Assembly: GCA_963709655.1 (NCBI GenBank)
Contig: CAVPXF010000004.1
Location: 372,001 to 436,000 of the forward strand
Origin: Roseiarcus sp963709655
GTDB lineage: Bacteria; Pseudomonadota; Alphaproteobacteria; Rhizobiales; Beijerinckiaceae
Length of the DNA: 64,000 bases
Direction of reading: 5' to 3'
The position numbers and the translations under genes are program-made. The notes beneath the pieces are model-generated. The model saw nothing but the letters and a program-made list of their open reading frames with translations. It ran no database searches and was not told where the DNA came from. Shown here piece after piece: positions 18,638-30,291 of the stretch. Within the stretch, counting starts at the first letter, position 1. Each line of letters begins with the position of its first letter.

Positions 18638-19880
18638 ATGGAGAATGTAAGATCGGCGAGGCGTCATCCGCAGTCCGGTCGACCAAGCGATCGGCCGGCC
18701 CGGAATGCCGACGACGGGTCGGGGGCGCCGCCGATCAATGTCCTCGTGCTTTGTCCCGGCGGCCTCGAGCACGGCGGCGGCATCGGTCGGCAGATGGGCT
18801 ATTTCCTGGCTGCCCTGCCGCGGACGCCGGAGACGCCGGCCTATCGCGTCATCGACACGCGTGGGCCATGGTTCCTCGGCAGCGCGCGTTGGCGCATTCC
18901 CCTGTCCGCGCTCTACCTTGCGGCTGCGGCCTTCCGAATCGCGTGGGCGGGGATCGCCGGCCAACCGAGCCTGCTGCACGTGAACATCACCGGCCGCGGC
19001 AGCACCACGCGCAAGCTGGCGCTCACGGCCATCGCCCGCGCGGTCGCGCTGCCCTACGTCCTGCACATCCACGACTACGATTACGCCATGGATGTCCGGG
19101 CGCGGGGTGGGCCGATGCAGCGCCTGGTGCGCGGCATGTTCGCCGCTGCGGCGCAGATCATCGTCCTGGGGACGGAGGCTGAGCGGACTCTGCGCGCCGC
19201 GCTCGCGCTGCCGGACGCGCCCGTCCTGGTCCTGCCGAACGCCGTGCCCGATCCGCACCCCGCGCCGCGGGCGGCCGCGACCGCGGCGGCGGCGGATCCG
19301 CGCGCACCTCGTGTTCCTCGGCTATCTCAGCGCCCGCAAGGGCGTGCCGGAACTCTTGGAGGCGTTGGCGAGCCCGGCGCTGGCCGCCCTGCCATGGCGT
19401 GCGACGCTCGCCGGCGGCGGGCCCGTGGACGAATTCCGGGTGCGCGCCGCCGCCCTTGGCCTCGCTGACCGGGTGGCCTTCCCCGGCTGGATCGATCAGC
19501 CGGCGGCCAGCGCCCTGTGCGCCTCTGCGGACATCCTGGTGCTGCCCTCGCACGCCGAAGGACTGGCGATGTCGGTGCTGGAGGGGCTGGCGCACGGGCT
19601 GGCGGTGGTGGCGACGCCGGTCGGCGCCCATGCCGAGGTGATCGAGCCGGAGCAGTCCGGGCTGTTGGCGCCGCCGGGCGACGTGGCCGCGCTCGGCGCC
19701 GCGCTGATCCGCGTGATCGGCGATCCAGCGCTGCGCGAGCGCCTGCGCGCCGGCGCCCGCCAGCGCTTCCTCGACCGTTACGACGTGCGGTCTTACGCCG
19801 CGCGCCTGGCCCGGCTGCATGTCGGGCTGCTCGGCGGCCGCCGCCTGCCGGGCGGGATTGAAACCGAGCCGCTGTCATGA
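18638..19880 (+). CDS. GT4-family glycosyltransferase (one frameshift)
   Basis: A GT-B glycosyltransferase for exopolysaccharide assembly. The N-terminal domain starts after ATG 18638 with INVLVLCPGGLEHGGGIGRQ and includes LLHVNITGRGSTTRKL. A frameshift near 19300 separates it from the C-terminal donor domain (LVFLGYLSARKGVPELLEAL, FPGWIDQPAASALCA, ILVLPSHAEGLAMSVLEGLA, the E-x7-E motif). Joined length is about 413 residues, normal for GT4. It overlaps the start region of the next glycosyltransferase. Sugar donor unknown. Confidence 0.82.
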
Positions 19881-19936
19881 CGGCTGCGACTGCCGGGCGG
19901 TGGCGCGTCTGCGCTGGCGATAAAGGTTCTGTTCGC

Positions 19937-21364
19937 ATGAAACTCCTGATCTCGGCCTACGCATGCGCGCCGAATCGAGGCTCGGAACATGCAGTAGGCT
20001 GGACCTGGGTCACTCAGGCGCATCGGCTTGGCCATCAGGTCTGGGCGCTTGTGGCCCCAAATCACGAAGAATCGATCTTGCGAACTTGCGAGGAACATCC
20101 GGAACTCGCGGGTATCACCTGGCTGTTCCCGAAGGTCCCTGGCTGGCCTCTTAAGCAGGCAATCGAACCAGAGTGGGAACGAACCTATAATCTCCTTTGG
20201 CAGGTCTGCGCTACCAAGGCGGCCTTGAGATTACATGCTACGGTCGGCTTCGATGCCGTCCATCACCTGACCTGGGGCGGCGTCCGGGCGCCGACGTTCC
20301 TCGGTTTGGTTGGAGCGCCGCTGATCGTGGGGCCCCTCGGCGGAGGCGAGACATCGCCGCGATCTCTACGAGATGCTTTCCACCTGAAGGCCAGGATCAC
20401 CGAGACGGTGCGAGACCTGTCCAACCATACGATCACGCTCAACCCGCTGGTACGCTACGGTCTGACGAGCGCTGCGGCAATCTTCACGAAGACCCCCGAC
20501 ACCGCGCGCATCTTGAGCCCCTCCATGCAAAGGAAGTCCATCAACTTCCTTGAGCTGGGGCTGGAAAGTGCGCGACCGTCGCGGCCCCAAAGGCCGCCGG
20601 GGCCGCCACGGCTGCTCTTCGCCGGCCGGCTGCTCTACTGGAAAGGCGCGCACATCGCGATCCAGGCGCTGGCCGAACTGATTCGCGTGTCGCCAGACGC
20701 GCAGCTGACCATCGTTGGTAAGGGGACAGAGGAAGGTCGATTGCGAGCTGCCGCCGTCGCCCACGGCGTCGCCGGCAACGTCCGCTTTGTGCCGTGGCTG
20801 CCGCAAGAGAAGCTCTTTGAGCAATATCAAAACCATGATCTCTTCGTCTACCCGAGCCTGCACGATTCCAGTGGGAATGCGGTGTTGGAGGCATTGTCCT
20901 TCGGGCTGCCGGTGGTCTGTCTCGACCTGGGCGGCCCGGCGCAGATCGTCACCCCCGATGCAGGCGCAATCGTCCCCACGGCCGGTCGTGACACGCCGCA
21001 AGTGGCGGCCGCGATGGCGGCTGACATCTTGCGGGTTCTGAACTCTCCGGAACTGCTGAAGGAGCTTTCCCGCGGCGCGGTCGCCAGAGCAGCGCAGTTC
21101 GCATTGACGGGCCGCGTGGCGCAGTTTTACGAGATGGTGGAGAGTGTCGTTTCGAACACCGCTGGGTCCCCAGCAGGAATCGGGAGTGAGTTGCTTGACC
21201 GAGAATTCTGGAAAAATACGTCAAACAAAATCTTGAACAGGTCGATTCCGAGACGGATCTATTCACAGGGGAACGTTACGTCCAGTTCCACCGCTTTTTG
21301 CCGAAGGATGCCAAAACGATCCTGGACGTGGGCGCCAATACCGGTCGGGGCGGTCAGCGGCTAG
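19937..21364 (+). CDS. GT4-family glycosyltransferase
   Basis: Start ATG 19937 (MKLLISAYACAPNRGSEHAV, a typical GT4 N-terminus), then HHLTWGGVRAPTFLGLVGAPL, LLFAGRLLYWKGAHIAIQAL and FVYPSLHDSSGNAVLEALSF with the E-x7-E donor motif. The recognisable domain ends near 21190. The remaining 55 or so codons overlap the next gene in another frame and look like read-through after an indel, so the true C-terminus is probably near 21200. It likely adds one residue to the lipid-linked repeat unit. Confidence 0.85.
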   Translation: MKLLISAYACAPNRGSEHAVGWTWVTQAHRLGHQVWALVAPNHEESILRTCEEHPELAGITWLFPKVPGWPLKQAIEPEWERTYNLLWQVCATKAALRLHATVGFDAVHHLTWGGVRAPTFLGLVGAPLIVGPLGGGETSPRSLRDAFHLKARITETVRDLSNHTITLNPLVRYGLTSAAAIFTKTPDTARILSPSMQRKSINFLELGLESARPSRPQRPPGPPRLLFAGRLLYWKGAHIAIQALAELIRVSPDAQLTIVGKGTEEGRLRAAAVAHGVAGNVRFVPWLPQEKLFEQYQNHDLFVYPSLHDSSGNAVLEALSFGLPVVCLDLGGPAQIVTPDAGAIVPTAGRDTPQVAAAMAADILRVLNSPELLKELSRGAVARAAQFALTGRVAQFYEMVESVVSNTAGSPAGIGSELLDREFWKNTSNKILNRSIPRRIYSQGNVTSSSTAFCRRMPKRSWTWAPIPVGAVSG

Positions 21365-21823
21365 CCGAACTTAATTCGGTTTATAAACTGACCGCGCTGG
21401 ATTGTGTCCAGTCACGGCTGGAGCGCGCTGCCGAAGTGTTATTGTGGGGTGATCTGCGGCTTATCGAATGCATTCCAGCGGAAGACCAGAGCTTCGACGC
21501 GATCGTCGCGGGCGAGTTCCTCGAGCACCTCTACCGGTCGGATGTGACCCAACGTTGTGCGAATCAGCGTGTGCGCAAGATCCGAGGCCGGCTATAATGA
21601 CGACGCAACCCCGGCTATGTCGACTTTGGCTGTCTGGCGGAACAGTCTACACCGTCAGCCATCTAACTCAGCATTGGCCGGGGGTACTGAAAAGCAGGCT
21701 GCAAGCGCACGGGTTTTCTCGAGTGAGAATCTGCGGATCAGGCAAGATGAGCCGTTATCTCGGATATTATTTCCGATCCGTGCGCTCTACGGGAGTTATC
21801 TCATCATCGGCGACAAGTATTGA
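21195..21823 (+). pseudogene. SAM-dependent methyltransferase, several frameshifts
   Basis: A class I methyltransferase read through at least three frames. The conserved SAM-binding motif is TILDVGANTGRGGQRLAEL, followed by KLTALDCVQSRLERA, CIPAEDQSFDAIVAGEFLEH, then in other frames GGTVYTVSHLTQHWPGVLKS and a C-terminus YGSYLIIGDKY. A likely TTG start at 21195 needs one deleted G to join LEKYVKQNLEQVDSETDLF. In context it would methylate a sugar of the polymer or cap the chain. Non-functional as written. Confidence 0.65.
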
Positions 21824-22043
21824 CCGGCCGGTGTCGAGGGACAGGCAACGCTATATATGCTTCTGCAAGGCAGGGTGGCAGAACGAGAACTTCGTGAAAT
21901 TGTCTTCATGGACAACCGAAAATCCGCAGAGCCTCGTTAGAGCAACGTTTCTCGTGCGAAGAGTAACGACAAGCCCGACGCACTTGTCTATGAAAGCCGA
22001 AGACAAAGTCGAGGAAAATATCAATGCGAAAGAATAGCTTGAC

Positions 22044-23613
22044 ATGACACACAGCGCGCTTCGGCCGAACGCGGTCGACCCCACCGCTGGGCGCCTCTCC
22101 GCCGGAGCCGAGAAGCCGCGACACGGGCGCCGCGGCTGGATCCGCGCACGCCTGCCGGCGGTTTCTCCGGTGGTCTGGCTGACGTCCGAGCGCGTCACGC
22201 AACAGGCGCTATCGCTGATCCTGTTCGCGGTCCTTGCCCCGATCCTGGGTCCGCGTCCGTACGGCCTCTTCGCCCTCGTCATGGTCTTCGTCGGGTTCTG
22301 CGAGGCGATCCTGCTGGATGGCGCGGTCGAGGCGCTCGTCACGGTCGACGATCTGCATCACTTGCACACGACCGCAGCCAACCTCACCAACGGTCTGATG
22401 GCGCTCGTCGTTCGGCCTGGCGATGTTTGCATCGGCGCCGGCGATCGCGGCCGCGATGCATGACCCCGAGTTCAGGAATGTCATGTGGGCGCTGGCCCCT
22501 ATGCCGGTGTTGTCGACGCTGTCGGCAGCGCCGATCGCGGTGCTGCGGCGGTCGCTCAAATTCAAGCAATTGGCCATTCGCTCGATTCTGGGCCTCACGA
22601 TCGGCGGCGTGTTCGGCATCGTGCTTGCGGTGGCGGGCGTCGGGGTCTGGGCGTTGGTGCTGCAGGTGCTGGCGCAGCGGATCGCCGAGCTCGTGATCGG
22701 ATGGATCGCCGTGCCGGTCCGCTTCGGCCTCACCTGGTCGGCGCCGCATTTCCACGAACTCCGTCCGGTCGCCCTGAATGTCTTCGGCGCACGCATGATG
22801 GCTATGGTGAACGGGCAATTGCCGCGCCTCGTGCTCGGCTTCACGCTCGGGCCGACGGATGTCGGCCTGTTCGCCCTCGGCAGCCGGTTTCACGATATCA
22901 TCGTCACCACGATGGCCGTGCCGCGGACTGCGGTGGGTCGGATCGAGCTGCGCGCGGCGAAGATCGGCTCTGCGGAATTCCAGCGCGATTTCGCAAAGAT
23001 GGTGCAGAACGCATCCATCCTGTCGTTCCCTTTTTTCCTGGGAACGGCGGCGCTTGCGCCGAGCCTGTTTCATTTATGGCTCAAACAACAATGGCAGGCC
23101 GGCATTGTTCCTGCGCAGCTCATCGTCCTCGGCGGCGTGCCGATGGTGTTGTTTTACAGTTTCGACGCGGCGCTGCTGGCCGGCAATCTCTCATCCGTCG
23201 TCCGCAGGATCGCGACCCTCCAGGCCGTGACGGTCGCGGCGACGGTGCTGTGCGCCGCCCCGTTTGGGCTGATCGCCACCTGTCTTGCGCTCGCGGTGCG
23301 GCCATGGCTGCTGCTGCCGGTTGTTTTCATGATCTTTCGGCGCGCCACCAACATTCCGGGCCGTAGCGCATTGCTGCCGGCCGTGCGCGCGCTGATTGGC
23401 GCCGTCATCATGGCAGGGCTCATAAGTTTGCCCTTCCCGCATCCGACTTGGATGAACGGCGCTCTTGAGTTTGCGTTACGGGTGATCGCGGGAATCGTGT
23501 TTTATTTTTCTTACTTATTTTTCTTTTCGCCTGAAGCCTTAAGTCAATTTTCACCGGCTCTGAACTCGCTTCGCCGGCGGTTGCCAATGCGAAGGGGCGT
23601 CAGAAAGTCATGA
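22044..23613 (+). CDS. Wzx-type polysaccharide flippase (one frameshift)
   Basis: A multi-pass MOP-superfamily flippase that would move the lipid-linked repeat unit across the inner membrane. Frame 1 gives the N-terminus (SERVTQQALSLILFAVLAPI, YGLFALVMVFVGFCEAILLD); after a shift near 22410 the rest reads ALAPMPVLSTLSAAPIAVLR, LKFKQLAIRSILGLTIGGV and many more hydrophobic helices to the stop at 23613. Joined length is about 520 residues, usual for this family. Its stop overlaps the next start (ATGA), so it is coupled to the polymerase gene. Confidence 0.82.
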
Positions 23614-24931
23614 GCGGCGCCATGCCTCGTTGGTACTATTGGGTTTCCGGCTTCTTTCTGCTGGATACGATGGAGGCCTTCGGCTTCATCTCCCGAATGG
23701 TCTATGGGAGCTGGGCTGGCAAAGGCGGCGACAATATCACGCAAACCCTGAATTTGCTGATGATTGCGGCAAGCTTGACGCTGTTCGGCGTCAGCTGCCG
23801 CCGGAGCAAGAAGGGCTTTGCCACGGGCAGCGTCCTGGCCCTCTCGGCGGTCGGGTTCCTGGGTCTGTCCGCCCTTTGGTCGTTGGACCCGCCGACGACC
23901 CTCCGGGTCGCCATCGTTTACCTGTTCGTCATCCTTGGCGCGATCGGAATCGCCCGCACCATGGATGCCGACGAGTACATGCATCTGCTGAGTTGGTGCT
24001 GCTTCCTGTCTGCAATCGCTTCGATCTTCCTGCTCGTTGCCTCCCCCAGCAGCGCAGCATGGTACGGAGGGAACGGAGGCGAGGTCGATTTCATCGGGAT
24101 ATTCGCTCAGAAGAATGTCCTGGGGCAGGTCATGGCGACCGGAGCGCTTGCCACCCTGCACGGCATCAGGGTCGCCCGGCGTACGATATCTGGGCAAGCT
24201 TTGTATGTTGTTCGTGTTTTTGGGAATGGCGTACGCCTCCAAGTCCACGGGCGCGTTGATGGCCGCGTTGCTTTTCTGCGGCATCAGCGGATTCGACAGT
24301 CTATGGCGGAAGGGCGGCGCGGCGCGCATGACCGGCGTCATTTTGGCGGTCTTTCTTGCGCCGGTCGCTCATCGTTGCCGTGGTTGCGCCGGACACGTTT
24401 CTTGAACTGATCGGCAAGGATCCGACCCTGACCGGGCGAACCGAGATATGGGCCTATGTCATCCAGGACATCTGGATGAAGCCGTTTCTGGGATGGGGCT
24501 ACTTCGTTTTTTGGCAGCCGACCAATCCATCCGCGGTCGAAATTTCCGATGCCGTGCATTGGGTTGTGCCCAATGCGCATAATGGCCTGCTCGAGTTCCT
24601 GCTCGACGTCGGCGTGCTGGGCACAGCGCTCTTTGCCTTCATTCTCATCAGGATCATCGTCCTGGCCGTCCGGTGTCTCCGCACGCCGAAAAGGGCGCTG
24701 GCGATATCGACGATCTCATGCTGTGCGGGGATCCTGTTGATAGGCGTGAGCGAGACGGTGTTGTTGACTTCGACGCAGTCATCGACCTCCGTCATGTTCA
24801 TCACCGGCCTGATGTGCGAGCGGGCGCTCTATGTGGCGAAAGGACGGCGTCGGTATCGTGTGCCCGATAGCCGGGGGCAAATCGGCTGCGGTCTGTCCGG
24901 TCCCAGGAGGCCAATCCGAGCACAGGCGTGA
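23610..24931 (+). CDS. Wzy/O-antigen-ligase-type polymerase (two frameshifts)
   Basis: Integral membrane polymerase or ligase with about ten hydrophobic stretches in three frames: GFLGLSALWSLDPPTTLRVA and DFIGIFAQKNVLGQVMATGA in the first, LGMAYASKSTGALMAALLF in the second (from about 24175), and the Wzy_C hallmark DPTLTGRTEIWAYVI with NAHNGLLEFLLDVGVLG in the third (from about 24360). The EVDFIGIFAQKN and TGRTEIW motifs define the family. It would polymerise repeat units on the periplasmic side; the Wzc-like protein sets length. Frame breaks make this copy uncertain as written. Confidence 0.82.
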
Positions 24932-25132
24932 CATCTGCCCGTACCGATCCCGGGTACAAATTATCATATACTTTCTGATCCCGACAACGGATTCATTGAT
25001 CGTCCAAATCGCCCTCGAGATCGCAGACCGAGCAATGCAACTCGGATCTAGCGAGCCCGCCGCACGATGCATTTTGTTGGTCATTTCGGGCTCTGGCCCG
25101 TAGATCGAAATTCGAGGATTAGGGAGGCCAAT
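24932..25132. other. Intergenic, AT-rich switch point
   Basis: The base composition drops in G+C here and stays low through the following acyltransferase gene. GGGAGG at about 25121-25126 is the ribosome site for that gene. No RNA gene seen. Confidence 0.4.
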
Positions 25133-26216
25133 ATGGCCCGTTCTGCTTTGCATGGGCAAGACGGAAATTCAAATCTGCGAGGTCGGGTCGAATGGGTCGA
25201 CTTTGCAAAGGGACTTGGGATCTTTCTTGTTGTTTTTGGCCATACTTTAGGTGGACTGAGCCTCAGCGGTGTTCTAAAAAACTCAGCTTGGGGCGACCTA
25301 ACTCAACATTACATTTATGTTTTCCACATGCCGCTCTTCTTTTTCCTGGCGGGCATTTTTGTCGCTCAATCGGCTCGACGAACATTTCATGATTATTTTT
25401 TGAATAAGGCTTCAGTGATAATCTACCCATATTTTCTGTGGTCGATTTTGGCGGGCACAATTCAATATTACGGTTCTAGATATACAAATAATCATTTGTC
25501 AATCAGCAGTTTGCTTAAAATAGTATTTCAGCCTATTGATCAATATTGGTTCCTGTATGCAATCTTTTTGATGTATATGGCATACTGGTATGCACGTTCT
25601 AAGAATATAACAAATATTCAATTCCTAATTGGCGCAGGCTTGCTTTACGTTTTACAAGTAACACAACTAAATGTTGTACCGTGGGATCCTTTTCAAGCGT
25701 TCTGCTCCTTTTTGATATTTTTCGCTTTAGGCGCAAGGGTTGCGGACACTTCGCTTTTACAAAATCTAAAGTTGTTCGATGGGTTACGACTGTCGGCTGT
25801 TGCGATCGGTGGATACGTCTTGATTGCCGTGGCGGTTGCTGCAAATGTTTCCAACATGTCCGAGATGCCATTCCTTCACGCTGTACTCGCCGTAGTGGGA
25901 ACGTTCGCAACAATTGCGTTAGCAATGTTGCTCTCGAGGTCTTCCATTTGGTGGTTTGTGAGGATAATGGGAATATATTCCCTAGAAATTTACGTCAGCC
26001 ATACGATTTTCTGTGCGGCGACGCGAAATCGCGATGCAGAGTCGACTCGGCGATTCCTGGCCGTTTCTGCAAATCGTCGTGGGAACCGCGGTGGGAATAT
26101 GTATCCCGATGCTTCTGGCGGTATTGGCTCCAAAGGTCGGGCTTCCATGGTTGTTTACCTGGAGCCGATCACGCCAAATCACGGAGATTTCGGCTATCAA
26201 ACTACCTACCGCTTGA
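25133..26216 (+). CDS. Acyltransferase-3 family membrane acetyltransferase (one frameshift), low GC
   Basis: An integral membrane O-acyltransferase related to OafA/fucose 4-O-acetylase proteins. The start ATG 25133 has a GGGAGG ribosome site. The N-terminal motif WVDFAKGLGIFLVVFGHTLG has the catalytic-type histidine, followed by YVFHMPLFFFLAGIFVA and about ten membrane helices, and a late IYSLEIYVSHTIFC. A frameshift near 26020 moves the last 65 codons (FLQIVVGTAVGICIPMLLAV) to another frame. The gene is visibly AT-richer than its neighbours, suggesting separate acquisition. It probably O-acetylates the polymer. Confidence 0.82.
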
Positions 26217-26357
26217 GGGCCGCGCGCTCGATGAAGTCGGCGTCTCGTCCCGTGCCACAACAAACTGGAGGGTGAGGCATTGCGCCCCACCCTCCACTCG
26301 CAACATCGCCTGAGCATAGCGCGACAATCAGCTAACGAACCCAACTGCAAGTCGAGA

Positions 26358-28693
26358 CTACATGTTGCAGGGCTTCGTAACCAAATCGCCGTTTTCGCTC
26401 AAGGTCGATCCGTTCCATTGGAGATAGACGATGCCCTTGAGCCACGTCGGATAATCCGCGTTCGCCGCGCATGTCGTGGAGGGCAGTTGGTATCCCTTCC
26501 CCGTCGTGCCGCTTGCGGTCGGAACAAGATCGCTGATGATGCTCGGCGTCGTCAGCGTGCTCGTGTTGGCGTTCCATCCCATGCACTGCGTCGTGTTGAC
26601 GAAAGCGTTGCAGTTCGGGACGCCAAGCTGATTGGCGAGAAGATCGGTCGTGTTGGTGAAAGCCGGATTGGTGTAGGTGTTTGTTCCGAGGATTGCGCTT
26701 GCACCCCATGTCTGCGCGTCAAATGTCGAATTGCAATAGGTCGCCTTGCATGAACTATTATTTGCTCGGAAAAAGTTCTGCGGACCTGACCCGCCGTTTG
26801 TCATGTGACGTTACTTCACGCTCCCAGGACACAACAGCTGCATCGCCACCGCCGCCACTGCTAGCTGCAATGGCTGATAGGCGAGATTATTGTAAGATGT
26901 TAAACATAGGTCATGGGCGATATTCCGGCGCCGTTAATGTTAATCTCTCCGTCATATAGTTATTGCCGCCGTGTAGATTATTATCTTGAAAGCACGTATT
27001 GTTGTATACTTTGATCGTTGGCGTCGGCTGTGCTGTAGTTCTGTTCGAAGATCTGGATGCACATTCGGTCTGCGTCAAAGCCGATATTATTTGCAAAAGT
27101 GCCCTGCGTGTTGGCGTCGTGGCAGTCCCATGTATCCGCCATGTAATCTTCCGTATCGGAAACCGACCGGCAGGCCGTATTTGCATTCGCGTAGGAGAAG
27201 TTGCCGTAGATGAAATAATGCGTCCCGGCGATCGTGTCGTAAACTCCCGGCCCGACGACATCGATCGCGGCAAGACAGATCGGGTCTTGAGCCGAGTTCT
27301 GTGCGATCATCCCGACCACGGCGAAATAATCTGTGCCAACTGAGTTGCACCGCGTGCTCCAGACTTGCCGCAATCGTTGGTGTCTGCTGCCTGCAAATTA
27401 TCGGCCGAAATGTCGTTGATGAAAGCGATGTGATGAAGTAACTCCTCGATACAACGCATAGGCTTCAAATGCTCGCCCGTGGTCGCCGGTATTAACGTAC
27501 CATCCCTCAACCGCCCAATTGCTGCTCGTAACCTGAAACGTCTCGGTGTTGCCGCTCGTAGGGGCCTTTGCCGTGATATAGCACGCGCCCACGTAGGATC
27601 CGCCGCAAAGCAGCGTGGCGAAGTAGACGCCGCCCGTCCCGTCTATACCGCCCGAAGTGGACGGGCAATTGCTGACCGTTCCCCAAGGCCTTGAAATGGT
27701 CCATAGGATCCCGCTGCCGCGATGATCACGTCGCCGCAGTTGACCGCGTGGTTCGGCGTCGCCCAAGGCGTCGAGGCGGTGAGGCCGTTGTTGCTGTCCG
27801 AACCGGTCGGCGACATGAAATAGGTATGCAGCGCCGTGAACGCCACCCCATTGGATCCGCTATTGGATGCGGAAGGCGAACTCGCCGCCACGATCGGGAC
27901 CGTCGGAGCGCTGGTCGCTGACGCCGCCGTGCCCGAAGATCCTGTCGCCGTCACTGTGGATGTCAGCGTGTGTCCGGCGTCGCTCGAGACAGGCGTGTAC
28001 GTCGCCGCCGTCGCCCCCGCGATCTTCGTCCCGTTCCCGGCCCACTGATAGGCATAGGACGTTGCGCCCGTCCAGGTGCCGGTCGTTGACGCGAGGGCGT
28101 CGCCGACCTGGGCCGTGCCGCTGACCACCGGCGGCGACATATCCGTCGGCGCCGCTGCGCTGGCGGCCGTGACGGTAAGCGCCGTGGTTGTCTGCGCGTA
28201 CTTGACGCTATAAGTCGGGTTATAACACGGCGACATACAGGGTGTAGGTTCCGGCCTTTGTGCCGGCGGGCACGGTCCAGCTATAGGCTTCGGTCAAGGC
28301 CGCGCCCGCCTTAAACGTTGCAGGGAGACAGACCTTGCATGGTGTTGTGCGGAGCGCGCCAGGGGCATCAACGAAAATTCGACTGGATAATTCGATACGT
28401 TCTGACTGGAGGTCATCGTGGCGGTGAAAGTGACCGCTTGTCCGGGCTGGACGCTGGCCGGGCTCGCCGTCACGGAACTGATCGTGACGGTCTCGGCGGC
28501 GCGGGCCGGCGCTGGCAGCGCAAACAAGGCCAGCAACGCCGACCCAGCGCGCCGACGTATCGGCCGCGCGATGCACGACTTGCGCCGGCGGCGGTCGATG
28601 CAGGCGCGGCTCGCCTGCCGTCAAACTCGGCCGCGACGGGGGAGCCGTCGTCGCCGCAAACATCGCGCTATAAATTCTCATCCCAGCCTCCAT
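26358..28693 (-). pseudogene. Secreted right-handed beta-helix protein, multiple frameshifts
   Basis: Opposite in strand to the glycan genes. Readable pieces from the 5' end: a signal peptide (SALLALFALPAPARAAETV), an Ig-like/carbohydrate-associated domain (SVTASPASVQPGQAVTFTAT, YSWTVPAGTKAGTYTLYVAV), a second beta-sandwich (VSGTAQVGDALASTTGTWTG, DAGHTLTSTVTATGSSGTA), the DUF1565-like start of a beta-helix (YFMSPTGSDSNNGLTASTPW), helix turns (YFIYGNFSYANANTACRSV, KVYNNTCFQDNNLHGGNNY) and a C-terminus GSGPQNFFRANNSSCKATYC. At least four frame changes occur. Such proteins are often polysaccharide lyases or epimerases acting on the exported polymer; activity here is not provable. Confidence 0.7.
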
Positions 28694-29415
28694 CCATGAA
28701 CTCCGGCATGATCACAGTTGCTGGCGATATCGTTGACGACAGCAACGGCATGCAGGGTCGTGTTGATTTCCGTTCTTGCTGCAAAGCGCCCGTTACATCG
28801 GCAGGCCTGCTAAGACCGTAACAGCGATATTATACTAAGGACTATTATTCACATCTCACACTCGGCAGGCGGCAGGCAATTCGACGGTCGCTCTTTAGTC
28901 TCTAAGGCCGCGTGTTGTGCGGTGGCAATCGACAAATATGTCAGGGAGATGGGATTTTGCTCGGTTGTTGCAAAATTGCGACTGATAACATCAATAACAT
29001 CGGCGTTGACACAAGTTAACACACAGCCAGTTGAGCGGTTGATCGGAAACTGTCAGCGTAGTTCCAAGTCCCATCGCTTCCGAGCGCGAACAACATTGGC
29101 TTCGCCGGGTTTCCCTTAGGGATTTGAGCTTTCGGCTTGCATTTCTAAGCTTTCGGGAGGGGGCGAATGGCCGGCGCGCCAATCTCAAGGCCGTCCGCCG
29201 CCTATCCTGGCCGCGCCCTGCGGCCGGCCGCCCTGGTCTCGCGCCCTCGACCCGCCGCCGGCTTCTGGCCTGTTCCGGCCTGGCCGCCGCCCGCTGGGCG
29301 CGCTGGCCGCAAGATCCTATTCATCGATTACGGTTATCGGAAGAAACCGGAGTACGTGGTCCGTCGCCTCAAGTCTCTGCTCGAAGCGACCCAATTCATG
29401 CATGAGGAAGACCAG
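28694..29415. other. Intergenic region between divergent genes
   Basis: No supported gene. An open frame that runs into the transaldolase-like gene from 29167 is Pro/Ala/Arg-rich and looks like noise. TTGACA at about 29005-29010 could be a -35 box for the downstream gene, but the -10 region is poor. Confidence 0.4.
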
Positions 29416-30132
29416 ATGAAAAGTGTCAAAGATTTGCAAGTCAAGCTCTTCGCCGATGGCGCGGACAAGGGCAGTATGCTCGAAATGAATGGCAATCCGT
29501 TGATTCAGGGACTGACGACCAATCCGACGCTGATGAAAAAGGCTGGCGTCACGGATTATCGCGCCTTCTGCAAGGACATACTTACTTACGTCAAAACCAA
29601 ACCGATTTCATTTGAAGTGTTCTCCGATGATTTCGACGAAATGGAACGTCAGGCGGTTGAAATCGCCAGCTGGGGCCAAAACGTCTACGTCAAAATTCCG
29701 ATCTCGAACACCAAGGGCGAAAGTGCGGTCGGTCTCGTCAAACGGCTGGTCAATAAGGGGGTGAAGGTCAACGTCACCGCGCTGATGACGCTCGCCCAGG
29801 TGCGCGACATTGCGTATGTTCTCAGCCCGACGATACCGAGCTATGTTTCGGTCTTCGCGGGCCGGATCGCCGACACTGGCCGCCCCACGGTCGGGTTGAT
29901 GACCGCGGCAGTCGAACTTCTGAAGGTTGTCCCGGCGGCGGAACTGATCTGGGCCAGCCCGCGCGAGCTTTATAACATCTTCGAGGCGGATCTCGCCGGC
30001 TGCCACATCATTACCGCCACGCCGGACGTTTTGAAGAAGCTTTCGCTGGTGGGCTACGATTTGGACGCCTACTCGCTGGATACGGTTAAAATGTTCTATA
30101 ACGACGCCGTCTCGGCGGGTTTCAAGCTCTGA
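29416..30132 (+). CDS. Transaldolase-family enzyme
   Basis: A 238-residue aldolase of the transaldolase/fructose-6-phosphate aldolase family. The start ATG 29416 has GAGGAAG upstream. Motifs: LQVKLFADGADKGSMLEM, LIQGLTTNPTLMKKAGV (typical TTNPTL), the Schiff-base lysine region NVYVKIPISNTKG, VNVTALMTLAQVRDI and YVSVFAGRIADTGRP. It is longer than FSA (about 220) and shorter than TalB (about 317). It probably rearranges sugar phosphates feeding the nucleotide-sugar pool; the position inside a glycan locus hints at a dedicated precursor role. Confidence 0.88.
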   Translation: MKSVKDLQVKLFADGADKGSMLEMNGNPLIQGLTTNPTLMKKAGVTDYRAFCKDILTYVKTKPISFEVFSDDFDEMERQAVEIASWGQNVYVKIPISNTKGESAVGLVKRLVNKGVKVNVTALMTLAQVRDIAYVLSPTIPSYVSVFAGRIADTGRPTVGLMTAAVELLKVVPAAELIWASPRELYNIFEADLAGCHIITATPDVLKKLSLVGYDLDAYSLDTVKMFYNDAVSAGFKL

Positions 30133-30291
30133 GAAACCGTAACCCCCGTCCTCAGGCGACCGGGATGCGACGCTTGCGAGAGGGTTCGGCGATGCGCGAC
30201 CTCAGCCAGTTCCGCCGCCCGGCCGCTGCCGCAAACGCACAGCTCGCGCCATCAATCCAGGGGCGCTCACAGTAGGAAGGCGGTCACGCTG

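Noticed and set aside
29167..29415. N-terminal extension of the transaldolase-like protein
   Set aside because: Pro/Ala/Arg-rich and outside the family; the ATG at 29416 has its own GAGGAAG site and matches the family start.
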